Part shown: one piece after another, positions 1 to 10,410 of the stretch
Position numbering within the stretch: the stretch's first letter is position 1
How the letters are laid out: each line of letters starts with the position of its first letter
Assembly (NCBI GenBank): GCA_021604405.1
Contig: BQJA01000004.1
Coordinates: forward strand, 19,096-83,095
Source: Nitrosomonas sp.
GTDB lineage: Bacteria > Pseudomonadota > Gammaproteobacteria > Burkholderiales > Nitrosomonadaceae
Direction: 5' to 3'
DNA: 64,000 nucleotides
Program-made: the position numbers and the translations under genes
The notes under the pieces: generated by a model
Seen by the model: only the letters and a program-made list of their open reading frames with translations
What the model was told of the DNA's origin: nothing
Databases searched by the model: none

Positions 1-640
1 AGCTGAGATGCGGATTGGCCAACAGCATGGTATTTCCACTACGCGTATAATCAGCACTCAACGCCCAGCCATTCGAAGCAGCCGGTTGGCTTGAAAAACC
101 AAAGCCAGGCAAAACCGTGCCACATTCTGAAATTCCAGCAATAAAGACGGTCATTACTCGTGTGGTATGGGCAATGATATCCTGTGGGGTTACCGGCAGC
201 ACGGCTCTGACGTCGTCAGAAATTAAATCAGGGTGATACCGTGCGAAATCATTAATCCCGTTAGCAAATGCTTCCAGGTTTGTTTTAAAGTCAGGCTGTT
301 GCTGCTCATGCCAATCTACGGCTAAATCTGGGATACCCAGCAATCGTACGGAACGGTCAGCTGCCAGGTAATCCTCGCCAAACAATTCAGCGCCTCGCCC
401 GCGCGCCACCGTATAAAGTTTAAGCAGCAAATCGGCGTGGCTGCGCATTTGCGCCCAGCCAAAAGCATAAAAAGCATCGCTGTCTTGGTGCGCGACAATA
501 TGCGGAATGCCCCAGGTATCCCACATAATCTCTGTGTCATCACGAATTTCTGTGGGTGATTGGACCGAATGACAGGCGACTAGAGAAAGAACGGTGCTTA
601 GGATAACGCACGGTAAATAACACCAGACCCGGCTTTCCAT
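1..640 (-). CDS. Penicillin acylase / N-acyl amino acid or AHL acylase (PvdQ-like, Ntn hydrolase), 5' part only, truncated by window edge
   Basis: Own translation of the minus strand from ATG at 640: MESRVWCYLPCVILSTVLSLVAC...IMWDTWGIPHIVAHQDSDAFYAFGWAQMRSHADLLLKLYTVARGRGAELFGEDYLAADRSVRLLGIPD...SNGWALSADYTRSGNTMLLANPHL; GIPHI and SNGWALS..NPHL are typical of the penicillin amidase family. Not in the ORF track because it is open-ended. Confidence 0.85.
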   Translation of the reverse strand, partial: MESRVWCYLPCVILSTVLSLVACHSVQSPTEIRDDTEIMWDTWGIPHIVAHQDSDAFYAFGWAQMRSHADLLLKLYTVARGRGAELFGEDYLAADRSVRLLGIPDLAVDWHEQQQPDFKTNLEAFANGINDFARYHPDLISDDVRAVLPVTPQDIIAHTTRVMTVFIAGISECGTVLPGFGFSSQPAASNGWALSADYTRSGNTMLLANPHLS

Positions 641-725
641 AGTGATTTTCCTTAATTGAATCGGATTGTCTGACGATACAGCAAGATCCCGTTAAACTAA
701 CCGAGGATTTGAATGTGTCAGGAAT

Positions 726-2339
726 TTATTGCGCGGTTGCGTGTTCAGCGCGTAGAATTTTCTTGTCAACTTTTCCGACACTCGTTCTGGTGATATTTTC
801 AACCTGTTTGAATTTCGTTAGTAACGCATGTTTGGAGATCGATCCGCGTTCAACAGACAGACGCACTTGCGCTTGCGCGGCCGATTCTTTGTACAGATTG
901 TTATCCACGATCAGTAATGCCAGCGGACATTCTCCCCAGCGCTTGTCCGGAACACCGATGACAGCGACTTCTTTGACGCCGGCGATCTGCGTTAAGATAT
1001 TCTCCAGTTCAAGGGATGATACCCACTCGCCAGCGACTTTGATGACATCCTTCAAACGATCGGTAATGCTCAGATATCCCCCGGGATCCAGGGTTCCGAT
1101 ATCCTGTGTACGCAGATAATCATTATGCCAGAGTGCTGCGCTGGCTTCAGCATTGTCGAGGTATCCTTGCGTCAACCAAGGCGCGCGCACAACGATTTCA
1201 CCGCTGCGATGACCATCGCGCGCTTGCAACTGCATCGTCTCATCAACAATCTGCAGATCCACCAAAGGTATTGCGCGCCCGGCACAGCATAATTTTACCA
1301 TCGTATCATCCGTCACCGAATCCGATGCAGAAGTCTTTACCTGTGCCAGCGTAAGTATTGGCGCAGTTTCGGATAAACCATACCCGGAAAAGCAATCAAC
1401 CCCCATTTCCATAGCCTGTCTGGCCAGTACTTGGGGTAAAGCGGATCCGCCAACCACGACTTTCCAGTCGTGTAATTTCACCGCGGCAGATTGTGCCGCG
1501 TTCAGTACCATTTTTAAAAGAGTGGGCACACAATGTGAGAACGTAACTTTTTCTTCAGCAATTAATCGCAACAGCAAATCGGGGGCATACCGCCCCGGAT
1601 AAACTTGTTTCATACCGAGCAACGTAACAATGTAAGGAATGCCCCAGGCATGCACATGAAACATCGGTGTCAGCGGCATATAAACATCTTCGGCATGCAA
1701 ACGTTGCCGTGCTGCCGGCGCAGTTAATGCGACGCCAGCAGCGAGTGTGTGCAGCATCAGCTGCCTGTGCGTGTAATAAACACCTTTAGGATTGCCAGTC
1801 GTTCCCGTCGTATAGAAAGTTGTTGCCCGGGTATTTTCATCAAAGTCGCTAAAATCAAAACCGCTGCTTTGATCTGCCAGCCAGCGTTCGTATTCATCAT
1901 CAAACTGCAAATCGGTATGCGGCGCTGGCGTTCCATCGACCAAGACAATATATTTTTGTATGCCGGATAATTCTGCGTGAATGCTCTCGATAACTGGAAT
2001 GAAGTCCGCGTGTACCAGCAACATCGACGCACGGGAATGATTTAACGTATAGGCAATCTGGGCCGGTGTCAGTTTGGTGTTGACGGTCATCAAGGTTGCG
2101 CCAAACATTGGTATCGCGAAATAGCTTTCGAGATAACGATGGCTGTCATGGTCCATGATCGCAATTACGTCGTTCTGTTGCATACCATACGCTGCCAGTG
2201 CGGCGCCAAACAGGCCAATCCGTGCGTACACTTGGCGGTAACTCATGCGTAACTGATCGCGATAGATAATTTCCTGGTCGGCTGCATTGGCCAGTGGTGT
2301 ATGCCAAAGGTGTTTTAGTAAAAGTGGATAGGATGTCAT
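726..2339 (-). CDS. AMP-dependent acyl-CoA synthetase/ligase (medium/long-chain fatty acid type)
   Basis: TTGTTGNPKGV AMP-binding motif, GYGLSETAP, LKDVIKVAGEWVSSLELE, C-terminal TSVGKVDKK. Confidence 0.9.
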   Translation of the reverse strand: MTSYPLLLKHLWHTPLANAADQEIIYRDQLRMSYRQVYARIGLFGAALAAYGMQQNDVIAIMDHDSHRYLESYFAIPMFGATLMTVNTKLTPAQIAYTLNHSRASMLLVHADFIPVIESIHAELSGIQKYIVLVDGTPAPHTDLQFDDEYERWLADQSSGFDFSDFDENTRATTFYTTGTTGNPKGVYYTHRQLMLHTLAAGVALTAPAARQRLHAEDVYMPLTPMFHVHAWGIPYIVTLLGMKQVYPGRYAPDLLLRLIAEEKVTFSHCVPTLLKMVLNAAQSAAVKLHDWKVVVGGSALPQVLARQAMEMGVDCFSGYGLSETAPILTLAQVKTSASDSVTDDTMVKLCCAGRAIPLVDLQIVDETMQLQARDGHRSGEIVVRAPWLTQGYLDNAEASAALWHNDYLRTQDIGTLDPGGYLSITDRLKDVIKVAGEWVSSLELENILTQIAGVKEVAVIGVPDKRWGECPLALLIVDNNLYKESAAQAQVRLSVERGSISKHALLTKFKQVENITRTSVGKVDKKILRAEHATAQ

Positions 2340-2386
2340 ATTGATTTAATTCCAGACCTGCAGAGGTGATTTCATATTAAATAGGT

Positions 2387-3688
2387 CTAACCCTGATTAA
2401 CCGGAAGAATTTGGTTCGAGCCCTTTTTCGTGCGTGCCCAGCGCTTCCTTTGCCAAATAATAACCCCCGTTACTGAAAGCACTGCAACGAGTAATCCCAA
2501 TACCGATATCATGATACGTCCAGGCAGGCCAAGAATTCGTCCGGAGTGCAGTGGGAATTGTGCGTCCAGAAATATATCCCCTGCGCTCCCGGTTCCTGGT
2601 ATTTTTTCTCCAAGTAATGAACCATCCTGGCCGTCGAAATAAAGCCAGGGATTACCCAGACCAAACTCGGCATGATCTTGTCCTGGTTTATGAAATGTAA
2701 CGCCGTAGATGCCATACTCTGCATCATAAAACATACCGCCGGGAGGAATGCGCCAATTTCTTTTTTGCGATTCCGCATAGGCTAATTCGATAATTTGGTC
2801 TCGTCCAGTGGTGGGCTCGATGGGTTCATCATGTGGATTGGGAGTTCGTATAGCAAAGGGATCCGGCGTAAGTGTGGAGAACATTGAGACGATGGGGCGT
2901 GTGATTTCCATTTTAAGATTCATCGAAACAGCAGTTATGGCAAGTATCAGTAATAACACCCATAACCATACGCCACCGGAACGGTGCAGATCAAAATTTA
3001 GCTTGTAACTGCCTTGCTGCCAGCGGAAAGCAAATGATTTTCGCCAGGCTTCACGGTTGGGAAACGAAATACATAAGGCGATGAAACAATCGATAGACCA
3101 AACGATTGCCAGGATACCCATAAATATAATGCCCAATTCAATATCGAATGCATCCGGGATGTGCATGCTGTAGTGCAGCTTATACAGAAAAGGAATGAAA
3201 TTTTCACGCGTGAGCGAGATTTCACCCCAATATCGAGAGCCGAGTATTTCTCCGCTAACCGGATCAATCGCTATTTGATTGAAATCTATATTAAATGCTT
3301 TGTCAGTTTCTGGATCGATGCGTCCTGTTACCCCGAGTCCCAAGTTTTCATCGGCTTCGATAGATAGCGGTAACCACGTAATCAGAATTCTTGGGTCCGA
3401 TGCTTCAAGCTGGTCAGCAAGCCTGGTCGGAGAAAACGATTCTCCTTGGCTCTGTCTGTCGAATAGTTGCGGATTCAACCATTCATCAAGTTCATGATCC
3501 CATGAAATGATTGCACCGGTCAGACCCGAGATAAAAAGGAAGACGGCTAAAAATAGGCCCGCCCAGCGGTGTAATGTCGTGAGAATCTGACGATTTACTC
3601 TGGATTTCCCGAATTGCCTTCCTTGCTGTCGAACAGCAGCCGGTTGTGCAGTATCAATTGATTTATTCATCATGCTAGGCGACACCAT
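2387..3688 (-). CDS. PepSY-associated TM domain protein (possible ferric-siderophore reductase, FoxB-like)
   Basis: LHRWAGLFLAVFLFISGLTGAIISWDHELD N-terminus and several TM segments typical of PepSY_TM proteins; siderophore context. Confidence 0.8.
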   Translation of the reverse strand: MVSPSMMNKSIDTAQPAAVRQQGRQFGKSRVNRQILTTLHRWAGLFLAVFLFISGLTGAIISWDHELDEWLNPQLFDRQSQGESFSPTRLADQLEASDPRILITWLPLSIEADENLGLGVTGRIDPETDKAFNIDFNQIAIDPVSGEILGSRYWGEISLTRENFIPFLYKLHYSMHIPDAFDIELGIIFMGILAIVWSIDCFIALCISFPNREAWRKSFAFRWQQGSYKLNFDLHRSGGVWLWVLLLILAITAVSMNLKMEITRPIVSMFSTLTPDPFAIRTPNPHDEPIEPTTGRDQIIELAYAESQKRNWRIPPGGMFYDAEYGIYGVTFHKPGQDHAEFGLGNPWLYFDGQDGSLLGEKIPGTGSAGDIFLDAQFPLHSGRILGLPGRIMISVLGLLVAVLSVTGVIIWQRKRWARTKKGSNQILPVNQG

Positions 3689-5345
3689 CTGCTGTTACAA
3701 GTGTTGAAACGATTGTTTCGGATTCGGTTTTTGCTGGCTGACCCGAAACATCCGTCAAGCGACCATTTTCCATGCGTATAAGGCGATCGGCTAAGTGAAA
3801 ATAACGATCATCATGGGATATTACCAGTATTGTTTTATTCATCGCACGTAATTCAGGGAGCAATTCATGATAGAAGATCTCTTTAAAAACAGGATCCTGG
3901 TCAGCCGCCCATTCATCAAACACCAGAAATGGCCGGTTCTCAAGATAGGTTATCACTAGTGCCAGACGTTTTCGTTGTCCTTGTGATAGCGTAAGCGTGG
4001 TAAAAGTACCATTTTTGACTTTTACTTTATGTTGTAAGTGCAGTTTTGTCAGTAGCTTGTTCCCTCTTTGATCCAAATCCTCTGCATGGTTTGTTTCAAG
4101 TAATCGATCAAAAAGGTGGAAATCAGAAAAAATTGTCGAAAAATATTGTCTGTAGTAATCACGATTCACATCATTGATGGTTGCGTCATTTAGCATAACT
4201 TTTCCTTCTTCCGGCGGGTAAAGGCCTACCAGCAACTTTGCCAAGGTTGTTTTGCCGCTGCCATTGCCGCCAATCAGAAAGGTAATTTCTCCTGGATGAA
4301 ATTCCAGATCTACCGGACCCAGCGTAAACATTTCATCTTTTTGTTCATGATAATAGCGATGCAGAACACCTTTCAGCCTGATGGATTGCAATGGTGGTAA
4401 ATCAACTTGTCTGGTTTGTGATTCAGAGGAAGACATGGAACGCGTAACTTCCTCAATGCGCTCAGCCGAAACCTGCGCCAGATTTGCGCGAGGAATATTC
4501 AATAACAGTGCTTCAAGTGGACCCAACATATAAACGAATACCAGTGCATACCCCGTCATGATCAAGGCTCGGTCGGGAACATCGCCAACCAGCATGAATA
4601 GCACCATTCCAATGAATGCATAAATCAGAAAATTTCCCCAACTTGCTGATGCTACAAAGATGGACATGCCAAGCGTTCGTTCCTTACGCACTTTTTCAAT
4701 TGATCGCCCGAGCACTTCATCATAGAAGGTCGTACGTTTGTCACGGTTAAGGCGCAATTCCTTTGCGCCGTCCGTGAGTGACCGAAAATAAGCAAATAAA
4801 GTGTCTTGCTCTTCAGCGGCAATATCAAGGTGCCGTATGGCGCGAAGATGGGCAAGGTGATATCCCAGTGAGCCAAATCCAATGACCAGGATCGCAAGTA
4901 AGAAAACCTGCCATGATAAAAAAGCCATGTAAACCAGGCAGCCAGCAACCACCACTGCGTTTGTGAGGATTACCGGAAAAGTTACAAAAAATTCGGCCAC
5001 GCGGGTGCAATGTTCGGAAAGCGCGGATTGTATGCGCGCGGCACCCAGTAATTCGAGTTGCCGGTAGTCGGAAGTTATCACGCGTTTGGCGATAAAGCTA
5101 CGAAGTTCCGCGTGTGCACGCTGCCCCAGCCTTTCAAATAAAATGGCCGAGGCCATGTAACTCACCATGACACAGAGTGCGGTGGCTGCGAATATCAGTG
5201 CCATTTCACTGTTATCCGACTCGGTAGTTGTCAGTGCGGCGCTGATTTGCGTAAGCAACAGAACGCTGCAAACACCATGCACGATGCAGGCAATTGATGC
5301 GCTTAAAAGCAGTGGCTTAGATTGTTTAATAAGATACTTCAACAT
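3675..5345 (-). CDS. Cyclic peptide/siderophore export ABC transporter, TM-ATPase fusion (PvdE/SyrD family)
   Basis: TM domain followed by FLIGGNGSGKTTLAKLLVGLYPPEEG (Walker A), LSQGQRKRLAL signature and FDEWAADQDPVFKEIFY (Walker B region), typical of PvdE/SyrD. Confidence 0.88.
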   Translation of the reverse strand: MLKYLIKQSKPLLLSASIACIVHGVCSVLLLTQISAALTTTESDNSEMALIFAATALCVMVSYMASAILFERLGQRAHAELRSFIAKRVITSDYRQLELLGAARIQSALSEHCTRVAEFFVTFPVILTNAVVVAGCLVYMAFLSWQVFLLAILVIGFGSLGYHLAHLRAIRHLDIAAEEQDTLFAYFRSLTDGAKELRLNRDKRTTFYDEVLGRSIEKVRKERTLGMSIFVASASWGNFLIYAFIGMVLFMLVGDVPDRALIMTGYALVFVYMLGPLEALLLNIPRANLAQVSAERIEEVTRSMSSSESQTRQVDLPPLQSIRLKGVLHRYYHEQKDEMFTLGPVDLEFHPGEITFLIGGNGSGKTTLAKLLVGLYPPEEGKVMLNDATINDVNRDYYRQYFSTIFSDFHLFDRLLETNHAEDLDQRGNKLLTKLHLQHKVKVKNGTFTTLTLSQGQRKRLALVITYLENRPFLVFDEWAADQDPVFKEIFYHELLPELRAMNKTILVISHDDRYFHLADRLIRMENGRLTDVSGQPAKTESETIVSTLVTADGVA

Positions 5346-5630
5346 GGTCTGTTAATTTTTAAAAGATATCAATAGTGACGAATGGCGAAAGAAAATGTTT
5401 ACTTCGTCACCCCAATCTGTCTGTTAATTTTCAGTCAACTAATAATTACTCAAAGATGTTTGTGGCCGGTTCTTTGCCGCTACTTTCCAATTGTATGGCC
5501 GTTTTACAATTTTTTGCATCGATCTGAGTCACGTAAATTTCGCAACAGATTTTTAATAAACAATAATACATCTCATTCGTCTTCTAAAAGTATAGATATA
5601 AGATGACTGAAAATCGCTTCTTGGAAATGA

Positions 5631-6737
5631 ATGAAACATTTTAATTTAAATGATCAACCTGACGAATTGTTGATGGGTCAAAGTGCGCTCTCGAATCGCT
5701 TCACTTCTTGTCCGGATCAGCGTTGCTATGACATTACGTATGAAGGTCGAGCACTCCGTATCAAAGAGCGTGAAAAGGGAATAGAAACGCTTTGGTTTTT
5801 ATTTATCCAATCAGACCAATTGCGCTTGGAATGGGCGGGTTCTTCTTCTGAGTATCCTGAAACGACTGAACTACTTGCGGCGATAGAGGCTGCAGTAGTG
5901 AACTATCCCCACCAACAAAAAATTTCTTTGCAGGTCCCGGGCGGGGAAATACAGACGTTATTCGACTCAGGTGTGTTGATTAAGAATGAGAATAATCAAC
6001 TTGTTGTTTATGTTGATGCCTTTTGGCAGCAAGTCGGCGTATGGTGTTCCGCAAAATCTGCCCAGGTGTTTCCCATTCACTATGTCTTTAGTCAGGGACG
6101 GAGTCACCCACTCAGGCCGCCAAAGCCGGTGGGCAAGGTTTATCAAAGATATATTCCGTGGCTGGGGCGTACCTTGGCTTTTCGGGTAATTGACGCTGAG
6201 ACAGATTTGAGGCGGTTTAATCGCTGGATGAATGATCCAGTCGTGGCAAACTTCTGGCAAGAAGAAGGCGATATGTCAAAGCACCTTGATTATCTCGCAG
6301 CTATCGAAGCTGATCCGCATGTAATTGGCCTGATTGGTTGTTTTGATGATGAACCTTTCGGTTATTTCGAGATTTATTGGGCAAAGGAAGACCGGCTATC
6401 ACCCTATTATGATGTAAATGATTTTGATCGCGGCTGGCATGTATTGATCGGTGAGTCACATATGCGTGGCAAGCCTTTTGTCACAGCCTGGCTGCCATCC
6501 ATTTCGCACTACCTGTTTCTTGATGATGATAGAACACAACGTCTTGTCATTGAGCCTCGCATCGATAACAACAAAATGATACGAAATCTTGAGAAGTGCG
6601 GCTATATAAACATCAAGGAATTTGATTTTCCTCACAAGCGCGCAGTGCTTGGCATGTTGTCACGTGAACGTTTTTTTGCGGAACAACGCTGGGTGCCGCG
6701 CCACGTATCTCCGCCTCAGTCTGTCTCAATGTTCTAA
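5631..6737 (+). CDS. Siderophore-biosynthesis N-acyltransferase (IucB/AlcB/RhbD-type GNAT)
   Basis: RFNRWMNDPVVANFWQEEG, HVIGLIGCFDDEPFGYFEIYWAKEDRLSPYYD, RGWHVLIGE, RLVIEPRIDNNKMIRNLEKCGY. Confidence 0.88.
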   Translation: MKHFNLNDQPDELLMGQSALSNRFTSCPDQRCYDITYEGRALRIKEREKGIETLWFLFIQSDQLRLEWAGSSSEYPETTELLAAIEAAVVNYPHQQKISLQVPGGEIQTLFDSGVLIKNENNQLVVYVDAFWQQVGVWCSAKSAQVFPIHYVFSQGRSHPLRPPKPVGKVYQRYIPWLGRTLAFRVIDAETDLRRFNRWMNDPVVANFWQEEGDMSKHLDYLAAIEADPHVIGLIGCFDDEPFGYFEIYWAKEDRLSPYYDVNDFDRGWHVLIGESHMRGKPFVTAWLPSISHYLFLDDDRTQRLVIEPRIDNNKMIRNLEKCGYINIKEFDFPHKRAVLGMLSRERFFAEQRWVPRHVSPPQSVSMF

Positions 6738-6747
6738 GGATTAAATA

Positions 6748-8049
6748 ATGAAAATTTTTGATTTAATAGGTATCGGCTTTGGACCATCCAATATAGCGCT
6801 TGCTATTGCGCTCGAAGAAAAAAAACAGGCTGGACGTCATACTGAGTTTTTTTTTATTGAAAAACAGCCCAGCTTCGCATGGCACGCAAACATGATGCTG
6901 GATAACGCGCATATGCAGGTTTCCTTTCTAAAGGATCTGGCCACAATGCGCAATCCGTTGAGTCATTTCACGTTTATTAATTATCTGCATGAGAAGAGAA
7001 GATTGCAGGATTTCATTAATCTAAAAACTTTTTTCCCGAGCCGTCGTGAATTTAACGATTATCTTGCGTGGGCCGCGGGTCACTTTGATCATAGTTGCGC
7101 ATATGGTGAAGAAGTCATTGAGGTATTACCGGAAAAATTTAGCGATGAGATTTTATTGCTGCGCGTTCGATCGCGCGATAGCAGGCAAGTCGTTCGCGAA
7201 CGATTAACGCGAAGCCTGGTGGTCAGTATTGGTGGTCAGCCCAGACTGCCGGATTGTTTTATACCGATACATAACGATGCGCGAGTTTTTCATTCAAATG
7301 ATTATTTGAAGCGGATTAAACAACATACGCATGCGCGCAAAATAGCAGTCGTTGGAGCAGGGCAGAGCGCATCAGAGATTTTTATCGATTTGCATAATCG
7401 TTTCAGCAACGTACAAATAGATTTGATTATGCGTGCCCGTTCAATTAAACCATCGGATGACAGTCCATTTGTCAATGAAATTTTTAATACCGAATTTACC
7501 GATTTTGTTTTTAATACGCCAGAACAGGAGCGGGAAAAAATACTTGACGAATTCTGGCACACTAATTATGCGGCACCCGATCTGGTACTGATTGAACAAA
7601 TGTATAACGTGTTTTATCAGCAAAAAGTTGCCGGTACCAGTCAGCATCGCTTTTTACGGCGCCATGCAGTCAGGAAGGCAATCGCGCAACCAGACGGTAT
7701 TCAATTCACACTCTACGACTTGAATAACGATTGCGAGAAAATCTCAACCTATGATGCGGTGGTTCTGGCAACAGGCTATCAACGTGACCATTACAAAGCA
7801 TTATTAGCACCGCTGATGCCTTACCTGAAGGATTGTTCGGTTAATCGCCAATACCGGATGGATAGCATACCGGCGTTCAAGCCAGCGATTTTTCTGCAAG
7901 GCGCCTGTGAGGCAAGCCATGGTTTAAGCGATACGTTACTGTCAGTAACGGCCGTCCGCACCAGCGAAATAGTAGATGAATTGTTGCGAGTCGTCGATCA
8001 AACAAAAAGCATACGGCCACAGCGTTCTGTCGCTTCGACCGTGGCTTAG
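6748..8049 (+). CDS. L-ornithine N5-/L-lysine N6-monooxygenase (PvdA-like)
   Basis: GIGFGPSNIALAIAL FAD motif, FIEKQPSFAWH, MQVSFLKDLATMRNPLSHFTFINYLHEKRRLQDFINLKTFFPSRREFNDYL, VVGAGQSASEIF, ATGYQRD. Confidence 0.92.
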   Translation: MKIFDLIGIGFGPSNIALAIALEEKKQAGRHTEFFFIEKQPSFAWHANMMLDNAHMQVSFLKDLATMRNPLSHFTFINYLHEKRRLQDFINLKTFFPSRREFNDYLAWAAGHFDHSCAYGEEVIEVLPEKFSDEILLLRVRSRDSRQVVRERLTRSLVVSIGGQPRLPDCFIPIHNDARVFHSNDYLKRIKQHTHARKIAVVGAGQSASEIFIDLHNRFSNVQIDLIMRARSIKPSDDSPFVNEIFNTEFTDFVFNTPEQEREKILDEFWHTNYAAPDLVLIEQMYNVFYQQKVAGTSQHRFLRRHAVRKAIAQPDGIQFTLYDLNNDCEKISTYDAVVLATGYQRDHYKALLAPLMPYLKDCSVNRQYRMDSIPAFKPAIFLQGACEASHGLSDTLLSVTAVRTSEIVDELLRVVDQTKSIRPQRSVASTVA

Positions 8050-8098
8050 ATAGTTTCGCAAACAATAACAACTAAATTTATTAGAAGAAAAAAATTAA

Positions 8099-10360
8099 AT
8101 GATAAGACAAATCAGACTGAAAATTATTCCTAAATATTCTTTATTATTTTTTGTTTCACACTTGATGGCTTTTTTTCTATCTTTTGATAGTTATGCGCAG
8201 TCGAAACAGGAACAGGCAAATCAAGCTGGCGAATTTAAAAAGCAGCAAGCACCCCTCGCATCTGCATCGCAGACAGAATCCGCGAAGGCCGATCCTCAGG
8301 TTCTCCCAGAAATTACAATTGAAGGCAAAGGCTCTAGAAATATTGCCGGGTATGTAACCAAGCGTAACAACACGGCAACAAAGACGGATACGCCAATTCT
8401 GGAGACGCCGCAATCGATATCTGTGGTAACCCGTGATGAAATGGATATCAGAAGTGTGCAGGAAATGACTGAAGCCTTGCGCTATGTCCCTGGCGTCACC
8501 GTGGATCAATTTGGCTTTGATGGCCGTGGTTATGAGTATCTGTTAATGAGGGGATTTAACGCGCTTACCACGGCTAATTTTCGTGATGGCTTGAGCAACG
8601 CGGCGCAAGGTCTGTTTTTTTCATCGTTTATTACAGATACATATGGATTAGAACAAATTGATGTACTGCGTGGTCCTTCATCAGTTATGTTTGGGCGTGG
8701 TGATGCCGGTGGTATCGTTAATCGTGTCACGAAGCGACCAAACGATAATCCAGTTCGAGAAATTCAATTTCAGTACGGCAATTTTAATCGTAAGCGGCTC
8801 GCTGCTGACTTAGGCGCGGTGAGTAAGGATGGCACGGTCATGTTTCGGTTGGTCGGGACAGGTCTGGATACGAATACGCAGGTCCGATATCCCAACACGG
8901 GCGGTGATCGTGCAAATCTTGAACGTGTCTATATTGCGCCATCGATAACCTGGCGCCCGACAAATGCCACGACCCTCACGTTGATGGGCGACATATTGAA
9001 TAACCGCAGTGGATCGTCGCCTTTTTACCTGACGGCACCCAATGGTGGTTTTACCAATGTTCTACAAAGTGATCCGCAATTTACAAAATACAACACCAAT
9101 CAATATTCGTTCAGTTATCAATTTGAGCATCTCTTCAATGACATCTTTATTGCACGCCAAAATTTTCGATTTGCAGAGCAAACAGGGAATTTTCAGGATT
9201 TATTTTCAACCGGGTTCAATACGGCTGACCAACCTACACTCGCGGATAGAGAAGCTTACGGTACGAAAGAGCGGTTAAACCAGATTGTTCTGGATACGCA
9301 TTTGCAAACCAAGCTTGACACCGGACCGGTTAATCATACCGCATTAATAGGGGTGGATTGGAATCGGACAAATGCGACGCTTAAATATTTTGAAGGCTAC
9401 AATAATGGACTCACTGTGCCGGGTATTGATATTGCAAATCCGGTGTATAACGTGCCAATTGCCAGCCCGAATGCATTGCTTGATGATGCAGAACAGCGAA
9501 TCGATCAGCTTGGTTTTTATATTCAGGATCAAATGCGGTATAACGAAAACTGGATTGTTACACTGAGCGGACGCCATGACAGAATTCATTCGAGAGATAA
9601 GAATTTTTTGAGTGGGACAACAGCCAAAGTCAACGATAACGCTTTTACCGGACGGGCGGGTTTAACCTACGTATTTTCAAACGGCATCGCGCCTTATTTT
9701 AGTTATTCACAATCCTTCTTGCCTCAGGCCGGCTTTGATTCCAGTAATAATTCTTTTGACCCGACACGCGGCGAACAATATGAGGCAGGTGTCAAATACC
9801 AGCCTGTGGGAGGGAGAAGTTTGTACACGGCTGCATTCTTTGACCTGACAAAAACCAATGTACTAACGCGTGACCCAAATGACGCAACGGGTTTCCGGTC
9901 TACCCAATCAGGAAAAATACGATCACGCGGCGTTGAGTTGGAAGCCCGTGCGGAGTTGCTGCGCGGTTTGAATATGATCAGTTCTTTCACTTATCACAAT
10001 GTAAAAAATATCGACGATACTGATTTCGAAGGCAAGATGCCAGTGCAAGTGCCAAAAACGATGGCATCCGGGTGGCTGGATTATTCTTTTGGCGCACTGG
10101 GTATCGATTGGTTGAGAGGTTTAGGTTTGGGTGGCGGGGTCCGCTATGTCGGCAAAGTGTTTAATGAACCAGAAAACACAAGTACAACGCCATCGTTTAC
10201 TTTGTTTGATGCAACGCTTCGCTACGAAAGGGGCCCCATGCTATTTAACATAAATGCCAGCAATATATTTGATAAAAGATATATTGCCTCGACATTTTTC
10301 GGTAGAAACTATTTAGGCACCGAACGTACGGTGATCGGTACATTGACGCTTAGATTCTAA
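8099..10360 (+). CDS. TonB-dependent siderophore receptor
   Basis: Signal peptide, plug domain (ETPQSISVVTRDEMDIRSVQEMTEALRYVPGV; IDVLRGPSSVMFGRGDAGGIVNRVTKRP), beta-barrel ending in ..TLTLRF. Confidence 0.95.
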   Translation: MIRQIRLKIIPKYSLLFFVSHLMAFFLSFDSYAQSKQEQANQAGEFKKQQAPLASASQTESAKADPQVLPEITIEGKGSRNIAGYVTKRNNTATKTDTPILETPQSISVVTRDEMDIRSVQEMTEALRYVPGVTVDQFGFDGRGYEYLLMRGFNALTTANFRDGLSNAAQGLFFSSFITDTYGLEQIDVLRGPSSVMFGRGDAGGIVNRVTKRPNDNPVREIQFQYGNFNRKRLAADLGAVSKDGTVMFRLVGTGLDTNTQVRYPNTGGDRANLERVYIAPSITWRPTNATTLTLMGDILNNRSGSSPFYLTAPNGGFTNVLQSDPQFTKYNTNQYSFSYQFEHLFNDIFIARQNFRFAEQTGNFQDLFSTGFNTADQPTLADREAYGTKERLNQIVLDTHLQTKLDTGPVNHTALIGVDWNRTNATLKYFEGYNNGLTVPGIDIANPVYNVPIASPNALLDDAEQRIDQLGFYIQDQMRYNENWIVTLSGRHDRIHSRDKNFLSGTTAKVNDNAFTGRAGLTYVFSNGIAPYFSYSQSFLPQAGFDSSNNSFDPTRGEQYEAGVKYQPVGGRSLYTAAFFDLTKTNVLTRDPNDATGFRSTQSGKIRSRGVELEARAELLRGLNMISSFTYHNVKNIDDTDFEGKMPVQVPKTMASGWLDYSFGALGIDWLRGLGLGGGVRYVGKVFNEPENTSTTPSFTLFDATLRYERGPMLFNINASNIFDKRYIASTFFGRNYLGTERTVIGTLTLRF

Positions 10361-10410
10361 GTATCGTTACGCTATTTCCAACCCATATCCCCAGTTCTAT
10401 TGGAGTTTTT

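Noticed and set aside
709-2032. Several ORFs opposite or out of frame with the acyl-CoA ligase
   Set aside because: Overlap a clear AMP-binding enzyme; no independent support.
5346-5630. Possible Fur box in the divergent siderophore promoter region
   Set aside because: AT-rich stretches such as caataatacatctcattcg only weakly resemble the 19-bp Fur consensus; not convincing by eye, needs a matrix scan.
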